64,000 bases of DNA from positions 1 through 64,000 of the forward strand of contig JAHJTC010000014.1 of the NCBI GenBank assembly GCA_018830105.1, written 5' to 3'. The notes beneath the pieces were generated by a model. The model was not told the origin of the DNA. It made no database searches and saw only the letters and a program-made list of their open reading frames with translations. Source of the stretch: Bacteroidota bacterium. Its GTDB lineage: Bacteria > Bacteroidota > Bacteroidia > Bacteroidales > F082. The translations under genes and the position numbers were made by a program. Shown here one piece after another: positions 1 to 8,160 of this stretch (its first letter is position 1; each line of letters begins with the position of its first letter).

Positions 1-45
1 GAGCTACCCAACAAAACGATGGCAAAGCTTTATACCATTGTTAAT

Positions 46-77
46 AAAACGGTCGGGGCATCGAGCCCCTCCGTTTT
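46..77 (+). terminator. Terminator-like hairpin at window start
   Basis: The arms AAAACGG-TC-GGGGC and GCCCC-TC-CGTTTT pair around the loop ATCGA, with one bulge, and the 3' arm ends in a T run. This looks like the terminator of a plus-strand gene outside the window. The T run is part of the stem, so the call is moderate. Confidence 0.5.
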
Positions 78-299
78 AACCCAACAAAACTCAAACGCAG
101 CATTACCCATTATTAATAACAGATGAATCAAACAATGAATTATTAACCCAAAAACTGTAAACAAATTTCAGGACGAGTCATACGGTGAAATAGTTTTCAT
201 TGTTTCAATTTGGGTTAATCAGGCTTAAACATAGATTTTGTAAACAGCTAAAATCAAGGATCACTTGCATTTTCTAAAAAAAGATTAACAATGCCATAT

Positions 300-612
300 C
301 GGGCAGTCCTCTCCCAGGGGATCAGGGGGGTGCGCGGGAAAACGACTGTTGTTGTCATAGCGTTTATCTGGAAACAATCCTTAATCATTAATTTAAGGTA
401 AAACGAACCAAAGCCAAAGCCAACGCCAAAAGCTAGCAATACCAATGCAGGCTGACCCCTCCCAGGGGATTAGGGGTGTGCGTAGGGGAGAAGGTTATCG
501 AAGTTGTTATTGTTCTCATTCTTTTCGTCGTTACGTTTAAGGAAAAACTAACGAAAACATTGATTTATAAGTTAAAACAAGCCAACGCTAACGCCAACAG
601 CCAATGCCAAAT
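300..612. repeat. Two diverged copies of an intergenic repeat
   Basis: Positions 1-728 hold no convincing gene. Within them, about 305-430 and 452-610 are diverged direct copies of one unit. Both begin with CTCCCAGGGGATYAGGGG, continue with a TTGTTRTTGTTNTCAT-like stretch, and end in AAAACNANCC followed by iterated AGCCAACGC motifs. The copies differ at many positions, so this is an old duplication or two insertions of a dispersed element. The short minus-strand reading frame across the first copy (254-445) looks like translated repeat, not a gene. Confidence 0.5.
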
Positions 613-703
613 ATTAAAAACTTCACTTTAATGCTCTTTCCATTAAACAGCCCAAAAATGGCACTAAATAGTGTGTTTGCCTGAGTAATATACGATGATT
701 ACC

Positions 704-736
704 TTAGCTCGTTTTTTTTTGGCCGATCTAACTTTG
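704..736 (+). promoter_or_regulatory. Bacteroidota promoter for the LamG protein
   Basis: A perfect -7 box TAACTTTG lies at 729-736, 24 bases before the ATG. A weak -33 match, TTAG at 704-707, is 21 bases upstream. The box fits the Bacteroidota sigma-ABfr consensus TTTG-N19-TAnnTTTG. Confidence 0.6.
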
Positions 737-760
737 TGCTAAACTTTAAACCTCAAAGCT

Positions 761-1714
761 ATGAAGAAAATTTTTACTTTTATTATTGTCATCCTTTTGG
801 CTATCAATAGCAAAGCGCAGGATATTGAATCTGGTCTTGTTTTACGACTTTCTTTCTGTGGTAATACCAACGACCTGAGTTTCTTTGAAAATAATGGTGA
901 ATATATGGGGAACAATGTTGTTTATACAACAGACCATTTAGGCAACGAAAACAGTGCGATGTATTTCAATGGATTTTCTGATTGGGTGCGTGTTCCAGCC
1001 AGCGCTACCATCAACGAACCAGTGGATGCTATTACTATTTCCTGTTGGGCTAAATATGAATCTCTGGCTTTTGGACAATGGGCACCCATCATGGCAAAAA
1101 CCAATACTAACGAGGTGCTCGATAGGCAATATTCACTTGGATTGAATGGTCTGGAAGGAAAGATCTATATGATGGATACCTATGTAGGTGAGGCCGAACT
1201 GCTTGCCGACACCTGGTATCATTATGCCATAACTTACACGCCTGAATTGTATCAATGCTATTTAAACGGAGAATTGATAGGCGAAGTTGTTCCAAACAGC
1301 CCTGTTACAGGCAACGATAAAGACCTTGAAATTGGGCGCGATACACCACAATCCACTGATTACTTTCATGGTTCACTCGATGAAATTAATGTTTACAATC
1401 GTGTGTTGTCGGCTGCCGATATCATGGCGCTTAAAAACTACGATGGCTGCAATTTTTCCAGTATTAACGAGCAGAAACTTCAGGAGAGTTTTCAAATTGC
1501 ACCTAATCCTGCTAGCGGGCAAATTACCCTCCAGCTTCCTGATGATGCTATATATCAGGTGAGTATTATGGACATCCAAGGCCGAATGATTCATCAAATT
1601 CACAATCAGCAGCATCAGGTTAAAGCAGATCTTAGTGGTTTCCAAAGTGGCATGTATTTAATTAAGATTGTCGGTGATAAGGGCTATGCAGTGGAAAAGT
1701 TGCTGGTAGAATAG
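761..1714 (+). CDS. Secreted LamG-domain protein with T9SS sorting domain
   Basis: This 317-residue protein begins with a signal peptide ending near AQ at residue 20. Residues about 25-225 form a LamG/concanavalin-like jelly roll: an alternating strand pattern, SAMYFNGFSDWVRVP, ITISCWAKYE, and the diagnostic end GSLDEINVYNRVLSAADI. Residues 243-317 are a T9SS type A sorting domain, with the start NPASG, then VSIMDIQGRMI and a GMYLIKI strand near the end. It is probably exported across the outer membrane and may bind carbohydrate or another surface ligand; the ligand cannot be read. The gene stands alone, behind its own promoter. Confidence 0.85.
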   Translation: MKKIFTFIIVILLAINSKAQDIESGLVLRLSFCGNTNDLSFFENNGEYMGNNVVYTTDHLGNENSAMYFNGFSDWVRVPASATINEPVDAITISCWAKYESLAFGQWAPIMAKTNTNEVLDRQYSLGLNGLEGKIYMMDTYVGEAELLADTWYHYAITYTPELYQCYLNGELIGEVVPNSPVTGNDKDLEIGRDTPQSTDYFHGSLDEINVYNRVLSAADIMALKNYDGCNFSSINEQKLQESFQIAPNPASGQITLQLPDDAIYQVSIMDIQGRMIHQIHNQQHQVKADLSGFQSGMYLIKIVGDKGYAVEKLLVE

Positions 1715-1781
1715 TCTTTGTTAAATGTTTCGATTGTAGTATAATTTTTGTCTGCAGTATAAAAATTTCAACCAAATGCTT

Positions 1782-1789
1782 TAATTTTG
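1782..1789 (+). promoter_or_regulatory. -7 box for the CoA-binding protein
   Basis: TAATTTTG matches TAnnTTTG 25 bases before the ATG at 1815. I see no good -33 box at the usual distance. Confidence 0.45.
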
Positions 1790-1814
1790 GGTTGCAAATC
1801 AAAACCTCCATTTC

Positions 1815-2267
1815 ATGAAAGCAAATCTGCAACAAATCAACGCCTTTTTGAAGCACCATCAGCTGGCGCTCATTGGCGTTTCGCGTGATCCCAAGAAATT
1901 CGGCTCACAAATGATGAAACACCTGCTGGAACGCGATTTTGATGTAATTCCCCTGCATCCGGAAGTTACTGAATTGCAGGGCAAAGCTTGCGTGGCAAAT
2001 ATTGCTGACCTGCCCGATACCGTGAAGGCCTTATGCCTGGCCCTGCCCAAAGACAAAACCGATGCCGCATTGAAACAGGCCCTCGACAAAGGCATCGAAC
2101 AGATCTGGATCCAGCAGTTCTCCGATGGACCGGAAACCCCGAACCTGATCAAGGCCTCAAAGGCCAATGTGGTAACCGGCCGCTGCATCTTTATGTACAC
2201 CGATCCGGAGGGCTTCCACAAGTTCCACGAAAGACTGAATAAAATGTTCGGGGGGTATGCTTCGTAA
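1815..2267 (+). CDS. CoA-binding domain protein (CoA_binding_2, YccU type)
   Basis: The protein is 150 residues, the usual length for the stand-alone CoA-binding Rossmann family (YccU-like, resembling the N-terminal domain of succinyl-CoA synthetase alpha). Evidence is the start LALIGVSRDPKKFGSQMMKHL (strand, glycine turn, helix), VIPLHPEV, ALCLALPKDKTDAALKQAL, and the end VVTGRCIFMYTDPEG. It is cytoplasmic with no signal peptide. The family binds CoA, but the biological role is not established, and the neighbours do not help. It is a single gene with its own promoter box. Confidence 0.85.
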   Translation: MKANLQQINAFLKHHQLALIGVSRDPKKFGSQMMKHLLERDFDVIPLHPEVTELQGKACVANIADLPDTVKALCLALPKDKTDAALKQALDKGIEQIWIQQFSDGPETPNLIKASKANVVTGRCIFMYTDPEGFHKFHERLNKMFGGYAS

Positions 2268-2372
2268 GGGCATAAACAGCGCTGATAAGTATGAGGGTTT
2301 GTGGCTTAACTTGTAATTCTTAAGACATATTCATCACTAAATTCTCGAATTGAACACAGTATAGTATTAAGT

Positions 2373-2674
2373 GGGGCTTGCTGAAAAACTCAAAATTGAC
2401 AATTCCGGTCAATATTACCGGTGCGCTGCACCTACGGAATATTGATACATTCTTTTTTATAAAGATTATCGCCATGCTGTGGCTCATATCAAGGTGCGTA
2501 GCACCGATAATATTTATTAGAAATCTATTACATCTAGGTGTTTAGGTGCAGCGCACCGGTAATATCTGGTGCAAGGATTTTTATTGCAAACTTGCAAATA
2601 CCTTGCAGAAACCTGCGATAAGAATTCTATTAATCGTTTTAAATCCAACTAGTTATAAGTTTTTCAGCAGACCC
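2373..2674. mobile_element. MITE-like element 1 with TSD
   Basis: The element starts GGGGCTTGCTGAAAAACT and ends AGTTTTTCAGCAGACCC, forming terminal inverted repeats. It is flanked by a perfect 5-base direct repeat TAAGT (2368-2372 and 2675-2679), the mark of transposition. It has no coding capacity. Its last ~85 bases are nearly identical to the end of the element at 5159-5336. The interior carries three GC-rich palindromes built on GGTGCGCTGCACC / GGTGCGTAGCACC, absent from the shorter relative. It is probably mobilised in trans by an IS transposase not present here. Confidence 0.75.
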
Positions 2675-2709
2675 TAAGTATTAGTGGGTAGTCACAATTT
2701 AACAAAAAA

Positions 2710-3930
2710 TTAAAACCTGATGCCAATGGCAAAATCCAGGAAAGACTTTTGGTTATTGATCATTGTATTTGTCCATACATTATATTTGCTCTTTTTCTTG
2801 ACAGCATAATACCTGAAATCGGTATGGTTCCAGGAATAGGCATAAGAGAAGGAAAAAGCCAGACTAAGTCGTTTGCTGAGGGGTTGGAGGTACTCGACGC
2901 CTGCACTAGCACCAAAGCCAAAGGGTTTGTCCGGAATCTCAATCAGTTTTTCATCGGTAAGTATCAGCTCCTGTATGGGGTTCGAAAGATAGGCTCCGCT
3001 TTGTTTGACTGACAGCACATTTTCCATATAGGGCCCAATTATTAGTCCGAGATTTCTGAGCGTTGGCAGGGGTTTGAAAATTAGTAGAAAAGGGATGCGT
3101 AAGGTGTTCATCCCAATTTGTACATCCTCATTTTGGTATTCGTGCGTCTGGTAATTGATTTCTAATCGCAGGGCGAACTTTTCTGCCGGACTATGAAATG
3201 CCACCTCTAGATATGGAGCAATAAATGGAGTAGTGGAGATTTCATATTTAACTCCCAAATTGTGACTATTTGATGCAACGTAGGACAATGTAGAAAGTCC
3301 ATAACCTGCCTTAAGGCCAAAATGATATGTCGTTTGTTTCTTGGTGCTGCTCAGTCGAACACCCTTGTCATCTTGCATAGATGTATTGAAATACTCAATA
3401 TGTCCAATGAGGTTTTCTTCGATAAATGGCTGGTTGTAAATTTGTTTTCTTAAAAGCTCATCATCTCCTAACAAGTAGATCAACCGACCTTTAGCTTTGG
3501 ATTCATCTCCGGGAGCTTTGGGATCAGTAATTTCATGACAAGCTTCACCCGGTAAACAGAGCAAATAACGATAGAATCCCCGCTGGTCGGTGTAGCGCAA
3601 TAAATCGCTGTAACCTGCCAGGATGACTTGTGCAAATTGCAGGTCAGCTGTTCCTTCCTGTGAGGTGTTGACCGAGCGGAAATGCATCAATTGATCTATC
3701 CCCCATCCTGAAATCTGATCGGGAGTATATGCTTTTTCAATTCCTGAATCCGTGATAAAAATACATTTGTGGTGACTTTGTTGGTCACTTGTCTGAACGA
3801 TTTTACCATTTATGGTATCGTGTTGCAGCAAGATGTAACCGGCAGCTTGGTATTGTTGCGCCTGAAGCAGATTTATTCCTGTGAAAATCATTAGGGTAAA
3901 GAAGAGAATGAGGCCTTGGTTTGGTTTCAT
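2710..3930 (-). CDS. Outer-membrane beta-barrel protein, unknown function
   Basis: The 406-residue protein has a signal peptide (hydrophobic segment FFTLMIFTGINLLQAQ). Residues 27-200 form a soluble N-terminal part rich in short strands. Residues about 200-406 look like a small outer-membrane barrel of the PorT/OmpA-like type: alternating amphipathic strands such as YHFGLKAGYGLSTL, FALRLEINYQT, FGFGASAGVEY, LSLAFSFSYAYSW, and the terminal FAIGIRF ending in aromatic Phe. I do not recognise the N-terminal domain. No partner gene is adjacent, and the preceding interval holds the MITE. Confidence 0.7.
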   Translation of the reverse strand: MKPNQGLILFFTLMIFTGINLLQAQQYQAAGYILLQHDTINGKIVQTSDQQSHHKCIFITDSGIEKAYTPDQISGWGIDQLMHFRSVNTSQEGTADLQFAQVILAGYSDLLRYTDQRGFYRYLLCLPGEACHEITDPKAPGDESKAKGRLIYLLGDDELLRKQIYNQPFIEENLIGHIEYFNTSMQDDKGVRLSSTKKQTTYHFGLKAGYGLSTLSYVASNSHNLGVKYEISTTPFIAPYLEVAFHSPAEKFALRLEINYQTHEYQNEDVQIGMNTLRIPFLLIFKPLPTLRNLGLIIGPYMENVLSVKQSGAYLSNPIQELILTDEKLIEIPDKPFGFGASAGVEYLQPLSKRLSLAFSFSYAYSWNHTDFRYYAVKKKSKYNVWTNTMINNQKSFLDFAIGIRF

Positions 3931-4213
3931 TTCAAAAAAAATTGGACGGATAAACCCGATTATAATGGATATACATGTTTCCCGGCAAAAATACTTATTC
4001 GGGTTGATTTATCACAAGATTTCTTTTTTATAAGAGGTGTTTGGTGGATTACTATATAAAAATCTTCAGATTACTAAAGCAGTACTGGAGCAGCTTCGGG
4101 CAGCATCCACTGTCAAACAACTGTTGTTCTGTCTTGATTTGTAATCAGTTGAATGGTACTGCAGCGACATTATAAATAATTTTAACCGGACAGGCTGTAA
4201 CTTTTTTTCTGGC
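3931..4213. other. Intergenic region without recognisable features
   Basis: This AT-rich spacer lies between two divergent genes. I see no convincing gene, RNA or repeat in it. The promoter for the downstream plus-strand gene follows at 4214-4245. Confidence 0.5.
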
Positions 4214-4245
4214 TTGCCGTCTAATGGGCGTGTGCTTTAAATTTG
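4214..4245 (+). promoter_or_regulatory. Promoter for the head-GIN protein
   Basis: TAAATTTG at 4238-4245 is a perfect -7 box. TTG at 4214-4216 is a partial -33 box 21 bases upstream. It implies a leader of about 135 bases before the ATG at 4388. Confidence 0.5.
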
Positions 4246-4387
4246 TATAACAGCAGCGCATCTCATTTGCAGGCAATGCAAATCGCAGTTGAATGGTTTT
4301 ATTCAATCGCATGCTGTGAAGTCCTGCAAGCATTTATTGAGAAATAGTAATAGTGTAATTTTATTTTATTCATTAAATTTTATCATC

Positions 4388-5110
4388 ATGAAGATCAAAT
4401 CTTTCACTCAATGCTTTGGAATCAGCCTGATGCTGTTGTTCCTGAGTTTAGTTTCGTCACAGCTTTTTGCAGCAACGCCTGCATCCGCAGTTGAAAAAGA
4501 AACCAGAGAGGTGTCAGGATTTAACGAACTCGAAGTCAGTGGAGGCTTTGAAGTGATTCTTACACAAGGTAGCAGCGAATCGCTCACCCTGGAAGCGGAT
4601 GAGGATATACTTGGCAATATCAAGACGAAAGTTGTTGGAAAAACCCTCGAAATTTATGTGCAGGGCCGAATCCGGAATTACAAGACGATGCGTATTTACC
4701 TCACTTTTGTTGAGCTCAATTCGATCGACTTAAGTGGAGCGGTAAGTGTTACTGCCGACAATAATTTGCAGTTCGATGAGCTCGATCTGGATATTTCCGG
4801 AGCCTGCGATCTTGAATTTAATATGGAAGCCAACAGGCTGATTCTCGACCTCAGCGGAGCCAGCAAGATGAACCTGAGCGGCATTGCTGATCAGCTTCTT
4901 GCAGATTGTTCCGGTTCATCAAAGCTGCTGTTGGCCAACTTGAAAGCCAAAACTGTTTCCTTTGAGAGCAGCGGTGCATCAACGGCAGAGTTTTGGGTAA
5001 CCGAATCGCTGGATGTAGAAAGCAGCGGCGCATCAAAAGTGCGGTACAAAGGCGATCCGAAACAAGTGAATGTCGAAAATTCGGGAGCTTCTTCGGTGAG
5101 GAAATTATAG
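4388..5110 (+). CDS. Exported head-GIN (DUF2807) domain protein
   Basis: The frame is open from 4289, but the ATG at 4388 starts directly with a signal peptide (MKIKSFTQ..LLFLSLVSSQLFA), so I chose it; this gives 240 residues. The mature protein is the DUF2807 'putative auto-transporter adhesin, head GIN domain' fold. It opens with REVSGFNELEVSGGFEVILTQG and then runs as a right-handed beta-helix of repeated SGA/SGAS turns (LSGAVSV, ISGACDL, LSGASKM, SSGASTA, SSGASKV, NSGASSV). It is exported to the periplasm or surface. The adhesin label is only a family name; its role is unknown. A MITE lies just downstream. Confidence 0.8.
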   Translation: MKIKSFTQCFGISLMLLFLSLVSSQLFAATPASAVEKETREVSGFNELEVSGGFEVILTQGSSESLTLEADEDILGNIKTKVVGKTLEIYVQGRIRNYKTMRIYLTFVELNSIDLSGAVSVTADNNLQFDELDLDISGACDLEFNMEANRLILDLSGASKMNLSGIADQLLADCSGSSKLLLANLKAKTVSFESSGASTAEFWVTESLDVESSGASKVRYKGDPKQVNVENSGASSVRKL

Positions 5111-5158
5111 TCGGGTCAGGTCTTTTTCTTTTGAGCTGATAAATAAATCCTTTACTTA

Positions 5159-5336
5159 GGGTCTGCTGAAAAACTCAAAATAGACAATCACGGTCAATAT
5201 TATCCCCGCACTATGCGGGGGTAATATCTGGTGCAAGGAATTTTATTGCAGACTTACAAATACCTTGCAGAAACCTGCGTTGATAATTCTATTAATTGTT
5301 TTAAATCCAACTAGTTATAAGTTTTTCAGCAGACCC
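5159..5336. mobile_element. MITE-like element 2
   Basis: This shorter relative of the element at 2373-2674 has the same ends (GGGTCTGCTGAAAAACT and AGTTTTTCAGCAGACCC) and near-identical terminal ~85 bases. The centre is replaced by a short hairpin, CCCCGCACTATGCGGGGG. No exact target duplication is visible; the flanks ACTTA and TTCTTA are only similar. It has no coding capacity. Confidence 0.7.
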
Positions 5337-5447
5337 TTCTTAGCTTAGTTTATAGGTAGTATTTCAGTTTTGGTTTAAGAAAAATATGCTGTGACTAAGC
5401 CGAAACAAGAACATTGAATCTACAGTTGTTGATTGAATAGTATATTT

Positions 5448-5489
5448 AAGCGCCTGATCAGTAGTTGAGTAGCTGATCAGGCGCTTTTT
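5448..5489 (+). terminator. Strong rho-independent terminator
   Basis: A perfect 14-base stem pairs 5448-5461 (AAGCGCCTGATCAG) with 5473-5486. It has an 11-base loop and is followed by TTTTTGTTT. It points along the plus strand and probably ends the transcript of the head-GIN gene, reading through the MITE. Confidence 0.8.
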
Positions 5490-5503
5490 GTTTCAACATT
5501 AAC

Positions 5504-5572
5504 CTCGGACTTTAGGCCGTGGTTATAGCACCCACTACGGCCTTGGGCTTTAGCCCTGCCTTTTGGCTGCCT
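5504..5572. repeat. REP-like palindromic sequence
   Basis: The sequence contains GGCCGTGG..CTACGGCC, an imperfect 8-base stem with one mismatch, and then GGGCTTTAGCCC, a self-complementary motif. Short intergenic palindromes of this 'GGACTTTAGGCCGTGG' type are typical REP-like elements. I found no second close copy in the window. Confidence 0.4.
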
Positions 5573-5593
5573 GAAGCAAGTTCAATCACTTTA

Positions 5594-6385
5594 TTATTTT
5601 CCGGAAGTCACAGCAGATTTGAGGTAGATTTTAATACTCCCAACAGCGATCTTAGCTTCCATCATAACGGGGATTTTCTGTTCATCGTCGCTCACCCACA
5701 CCAGCAGTTCTTCGCCGGCCCTAAACATGGTTCCCCGGTCGAGCACTGCCGAAAAAAGGATACAATCCCACCACTTACCGTCCCTGTTTTTAATTTTTTC
5801 ATAGCCTCGGAGCACTACCGGGAGTTCAAACGTTTTACCATCCAATAGAATTTGCAGGCCGATGGTGTCGCCGGACTGATGCTTGTCAAAATTTATTGAC
5901 CTGGCCACATAGGTGGCGGTGAGCACATCGAAAGTGCAATCCGAAACCTGGATCGTATCCCTGTGAAAGGCTGTTCTTGATTCTTCCATTGCTGCATAGG
6001 CAAGCTTTTTTGCAGGATCGAACCGGTATTGGTTTTGGATGCGGAAGCCCCCTTCAAGGGTATGCCGGCGATAAAACAGCGGATGAAGATCAGCGGCTCT
6101 GCTATATACCTCAAAAGTGTCTCTTACCTTAAAAAGCCAGTCGAGCTTTGGGTAGGAGCGGCCTGTGCTGAAAAAATGAAACGCCTGAACACCTTCGATC
6201 GAATGCGCACGCACCTGAAAGTGAACCTCTCCGGCATTGACCCAGATAAATCCCCAGTTGTATGAAATCTCATAACGCAGCTGCTCCCCCACGCTAAAAC
6301 TATAGGGTGTGTTGACACATGCTGTTTGACTTTTGAGCTGAAATGTAAAAGCAAGCAGAGCTAATAGTAGGTAAACCAGCTTCAT
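5594..6385 (-). CDS. Exported DUF3108 protein
   Basis: The 263-residue protein has a signal peptide ending near LKSQ at residue 20. The rest matches the DUF3108 family of periplasmic beta-rich proteins: FSVGEQLRYEISYNWGFIWVNAGEV at the start, then YPKLDWLFKVRDTFEVY, LHPLFYRRHTLEGG, a DVLTATYVAR strand, and AEELLVWVSDDEQKIPVMMEAKIAVGSIK-like text at the end (here GEELLVWVSDD..). The family often sits with cell-envelope genes, but its function is not established. It is probably a single gene, with the -7 box at 6406-6413. Confidence 0.8.
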   Translation of the reverse strand: MKLVYLLLALLAFTFQLKSQTACVNTPYSFSVGEQLRYEISYNWGFIWVNAGEVHFQVRAHSIEGVQAFHFFSTGRSYPKLDWLFKVRDTFEVYSRAADLHPLFYRRHTLEGGFRIQNQYRFDPAKKLAYAAMEESRTAFHRDTIQVSDCTFDVLTATYVARSINFDKHQSGDTIGLQILLDGKTFELPVVLRGYEKIKNRDGKWWDCILFSAVLDRGTMFRAGEELLVWVSDDEQKIPVMMEAKIAVGSIKIYLKSAVTSGK

Positions 6386-6405
6386 TATCGGGTTTTAATT
6401 TGGCT

Positions 6406-6413
6406 CAAAACTA
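6406..6413 (-). promoter_or_regulatory. -7 box for the DUF3108 gene
   Basis: On the minus strand TAGTTTTG matches TAnnTTTG, 20 bases upstream of the start codon. No -33 box is clear. Confidence 0.4.
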
Positions 6414-6522
6414 ACTCATTTTTCACTTACAGATGGTTTCTTTATTCTTAATTATAGTTGAAATGACAGCTGCCTGATTTTCAATTTAACATTTATTTAG
6501 AATGAATATAAATAGAATTTTT

Positions 6523-6530
6523 TATGTTTG
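6523..6530 (+). promoter_or_regulatory. -7 box for the AbgT-family transporter
   Basis: TATGTTTG is a perfect TAnnTTTG box, 29 bases before the ATG at 6560. TTAG at 6497-6500 may be a weak -33 box at 22-base spacing. Confidence 0.55.
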
Positions 6531-6559
6531 CCGCTCAATTACACAAAAAATAACCCAGG

Positions 6560-8095
6560 ATGCCGGCAGCCCAGCAGAGACCAAAAGGATTTGTAGATAA
6601 GTTTTTATATTATGTTGAGAAGGTAGGAAATGCGTTGCCCCATCCGGCAACGCTTTTTGCCATATTTGCCGCACTGGCTTTGGTGTTGTCCTGGGTGGCA
6701 TCCCAATTTGATTTGGAGGTAATACATCCCGGAACCGGTGAATTGATACAGCCCGTGAACCTGCTTTCCGTTCATGGCTTGCATATGATTCTGACCAATA
6801 TGGTTACAAACTTCACCGGATTTGCGCCGCTTGGTGTTGTTTTGGTGGCCATGCTTGGAATTGGCATTGCTGAAGGATCAGGGCTTATTGGTACCGCTTT
6901 GAGGCTGATGGTCTTGTCGTCGCCCAGGCGAATCCTTACCTTTGTTGTTGTGTTTGCAGGCATCTTATCCAATACGGCCAGTGAGGTGGGTTATGTGTTG
7001 CTGATTCCATTGAGCGCCATCATTTTTCTGGCCGTCGGGCGCCATCCCATTGCGGGTATGGCAGCAGCTTTTGCCGGTGTTTCGGGTGGATACAGCGCGA
7101 ATTTGTTGCTGGGAACCATCGACCCGCTTTTGGCGGGATTGTCGCAGGAGGCAGCGCAAATCATCGATCCCGGGTATGTGGTAAATCCGGCTGCCAACTA
7201 CTATTTTATGTTTGTCTCAACCTTTTTTATTGCCGCAGCAGGCACCTGGGTCACTGATAAAATTGTGGAGCCAAGGCTCGGAAAATATGAGGGCACCGAA
7301 GAGGCGGAGGAGATAAAACGGCTGAATGCCGCTGAAAAAAAAGGATTGCGATATGCTGTCGTGGCGGCCTTCTTTTTAATTGCCCTTATGCTTTGGGGCA
7401 CACTTCCGGCATCGGGTTTTCTGCGTGATGCCGAAACGGGAAGCTTGCTGCACTCCCCATTTATGGAGGGTATCGTGGCCATTATTTTTATTACGGCAGC
7501 AATCATGGGTATTGCCTATGGTGTTGGCGCCGGTACTTTCAAAAATGATTCTGACGTCATGAAGGGTATGGGAAAGTCAATGGAAACCCTTGGTGTTTAT
7601 ATCGTTTTGGTATTTTTTGCAGCACAGTTCGTGGCCTATTTCAAATGGACAAACCTCGGCTTAATCTTTGCGATAGAAGGTGCCGGTATTCTGCAATCTT
7701 CAGGGCTTGGGAGCATTCCGCTTATGATAGGTTTTATCATTATCACCGCCATAATCAATATGGTAATGGGGAGCGCTTCAGCGAAATGGACCATTATGGC
7801 GCCGGTTTTTATTCCTATGTTTATGTTGATCGGATACAGTCCCGAACTCACGCAGGTGGTTTATCGTATTGGTGATTCGGTTACAAATATTATTTCACCC
7901 ATGATGTCGTATTTTGCACTGATTGTTGCTTTTATGCAGAAATATGACAAAAACGCGGGTATCGGCACGATCATCTCAACCATGCTGCCCTACACCTTTG
8001 TGTTTTCAATTATTTGGATAATCCTCTTGGTGATTTGGATGATTTTTGGATTACCGATTGGCCCTGATGCGCCATTGACCTATCAGATGAATTAG
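6560..8095 (+). CDS. abgT: AbgT-family transporter
   Basis: The protein is 511 residues; E. coli AbgT is about the same length. The family takes up p-aminobenzoyl-glutamate (folate breakdown product) or, in YdaH/MtrF members, exports sulfonamides and p-aminobenzoate, so substrate and direction are open. Family signs are the start [51 protein letters not shown] in two segments, [19 protein letters not shown], the hairpin region [23 protein letters not shown], and [14 protein letters not shown]. About 11-13 hydrophobic segments are evident. It is an inner-membrane protein and stands alone. Confidence 0.9.
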   Translation: MPAAQQRPKGFVDKFLYYVEKVGNALPHPATLFAIFAALALVLSWVASQFDLEVIHPGTGELIQPVNLLSVHGLHMILTNMVTNFTGFAPLGVVLVAMLGIGIAEGSGLIGTALRLMVLSSPRRILTFVVVFAGILSNTASEVGYVLLIPLSAIIFLAVGRHPIAGMAAAFAGVSGGYSANLLLGTIDPLLAGLSQEAAQIIDPGYVVNPAANYYFMFVSTFFIAAAGTWVTDKIVEPRLGKYEGTEEAEEIKRLNAAEKKGLRYAVVAAFFLIALMLWGTLPASGFLRDAETGSLLHSPFMEGIVAIIFITAAIMGIAYGVGAGTFKNDSDVMKGMGKSMETLGVYIVLVFFAAQFVAYFKWTNLGLIFAIEGAGILQSSGLGSIPLMIGFIIITAIINMVMGSASAKWTIMAPVFIPMFMLIGYSPELTQVVYRIGDSVTNIISPMMSYFALIVAFMQKYDKNAGIGTIISTMLPYTFVFSIIWIILLVIWMIFGLPIGPDAPLTYQMN

Positions 8096-8160
8096 TGTCA
8101 AAGCATCGGGTGGCTTTTTTGCAGCCCTGAAAACTCTTGGAAGGGAAGTGGTATTAAAGG

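Noticed and set aside
254..445. Small minus-strand frame of 63 codons
   Set aside because: It covers one copy of a diverged intergenic repeat, has low-complexity text, and has no ribosome-binding or promoter support.
4145..4333. Small minus-strand frame of 62 codons
   Set aside because: It spans the promoter and leader of the head-GIN gene on the other strand and has no protein-like pattern.
5519..5848. Plus-strand frame opposite the DUF3108 gene
   Set aside because: It is a shadow of the 3' end of a clear exported protein on the minus strand.
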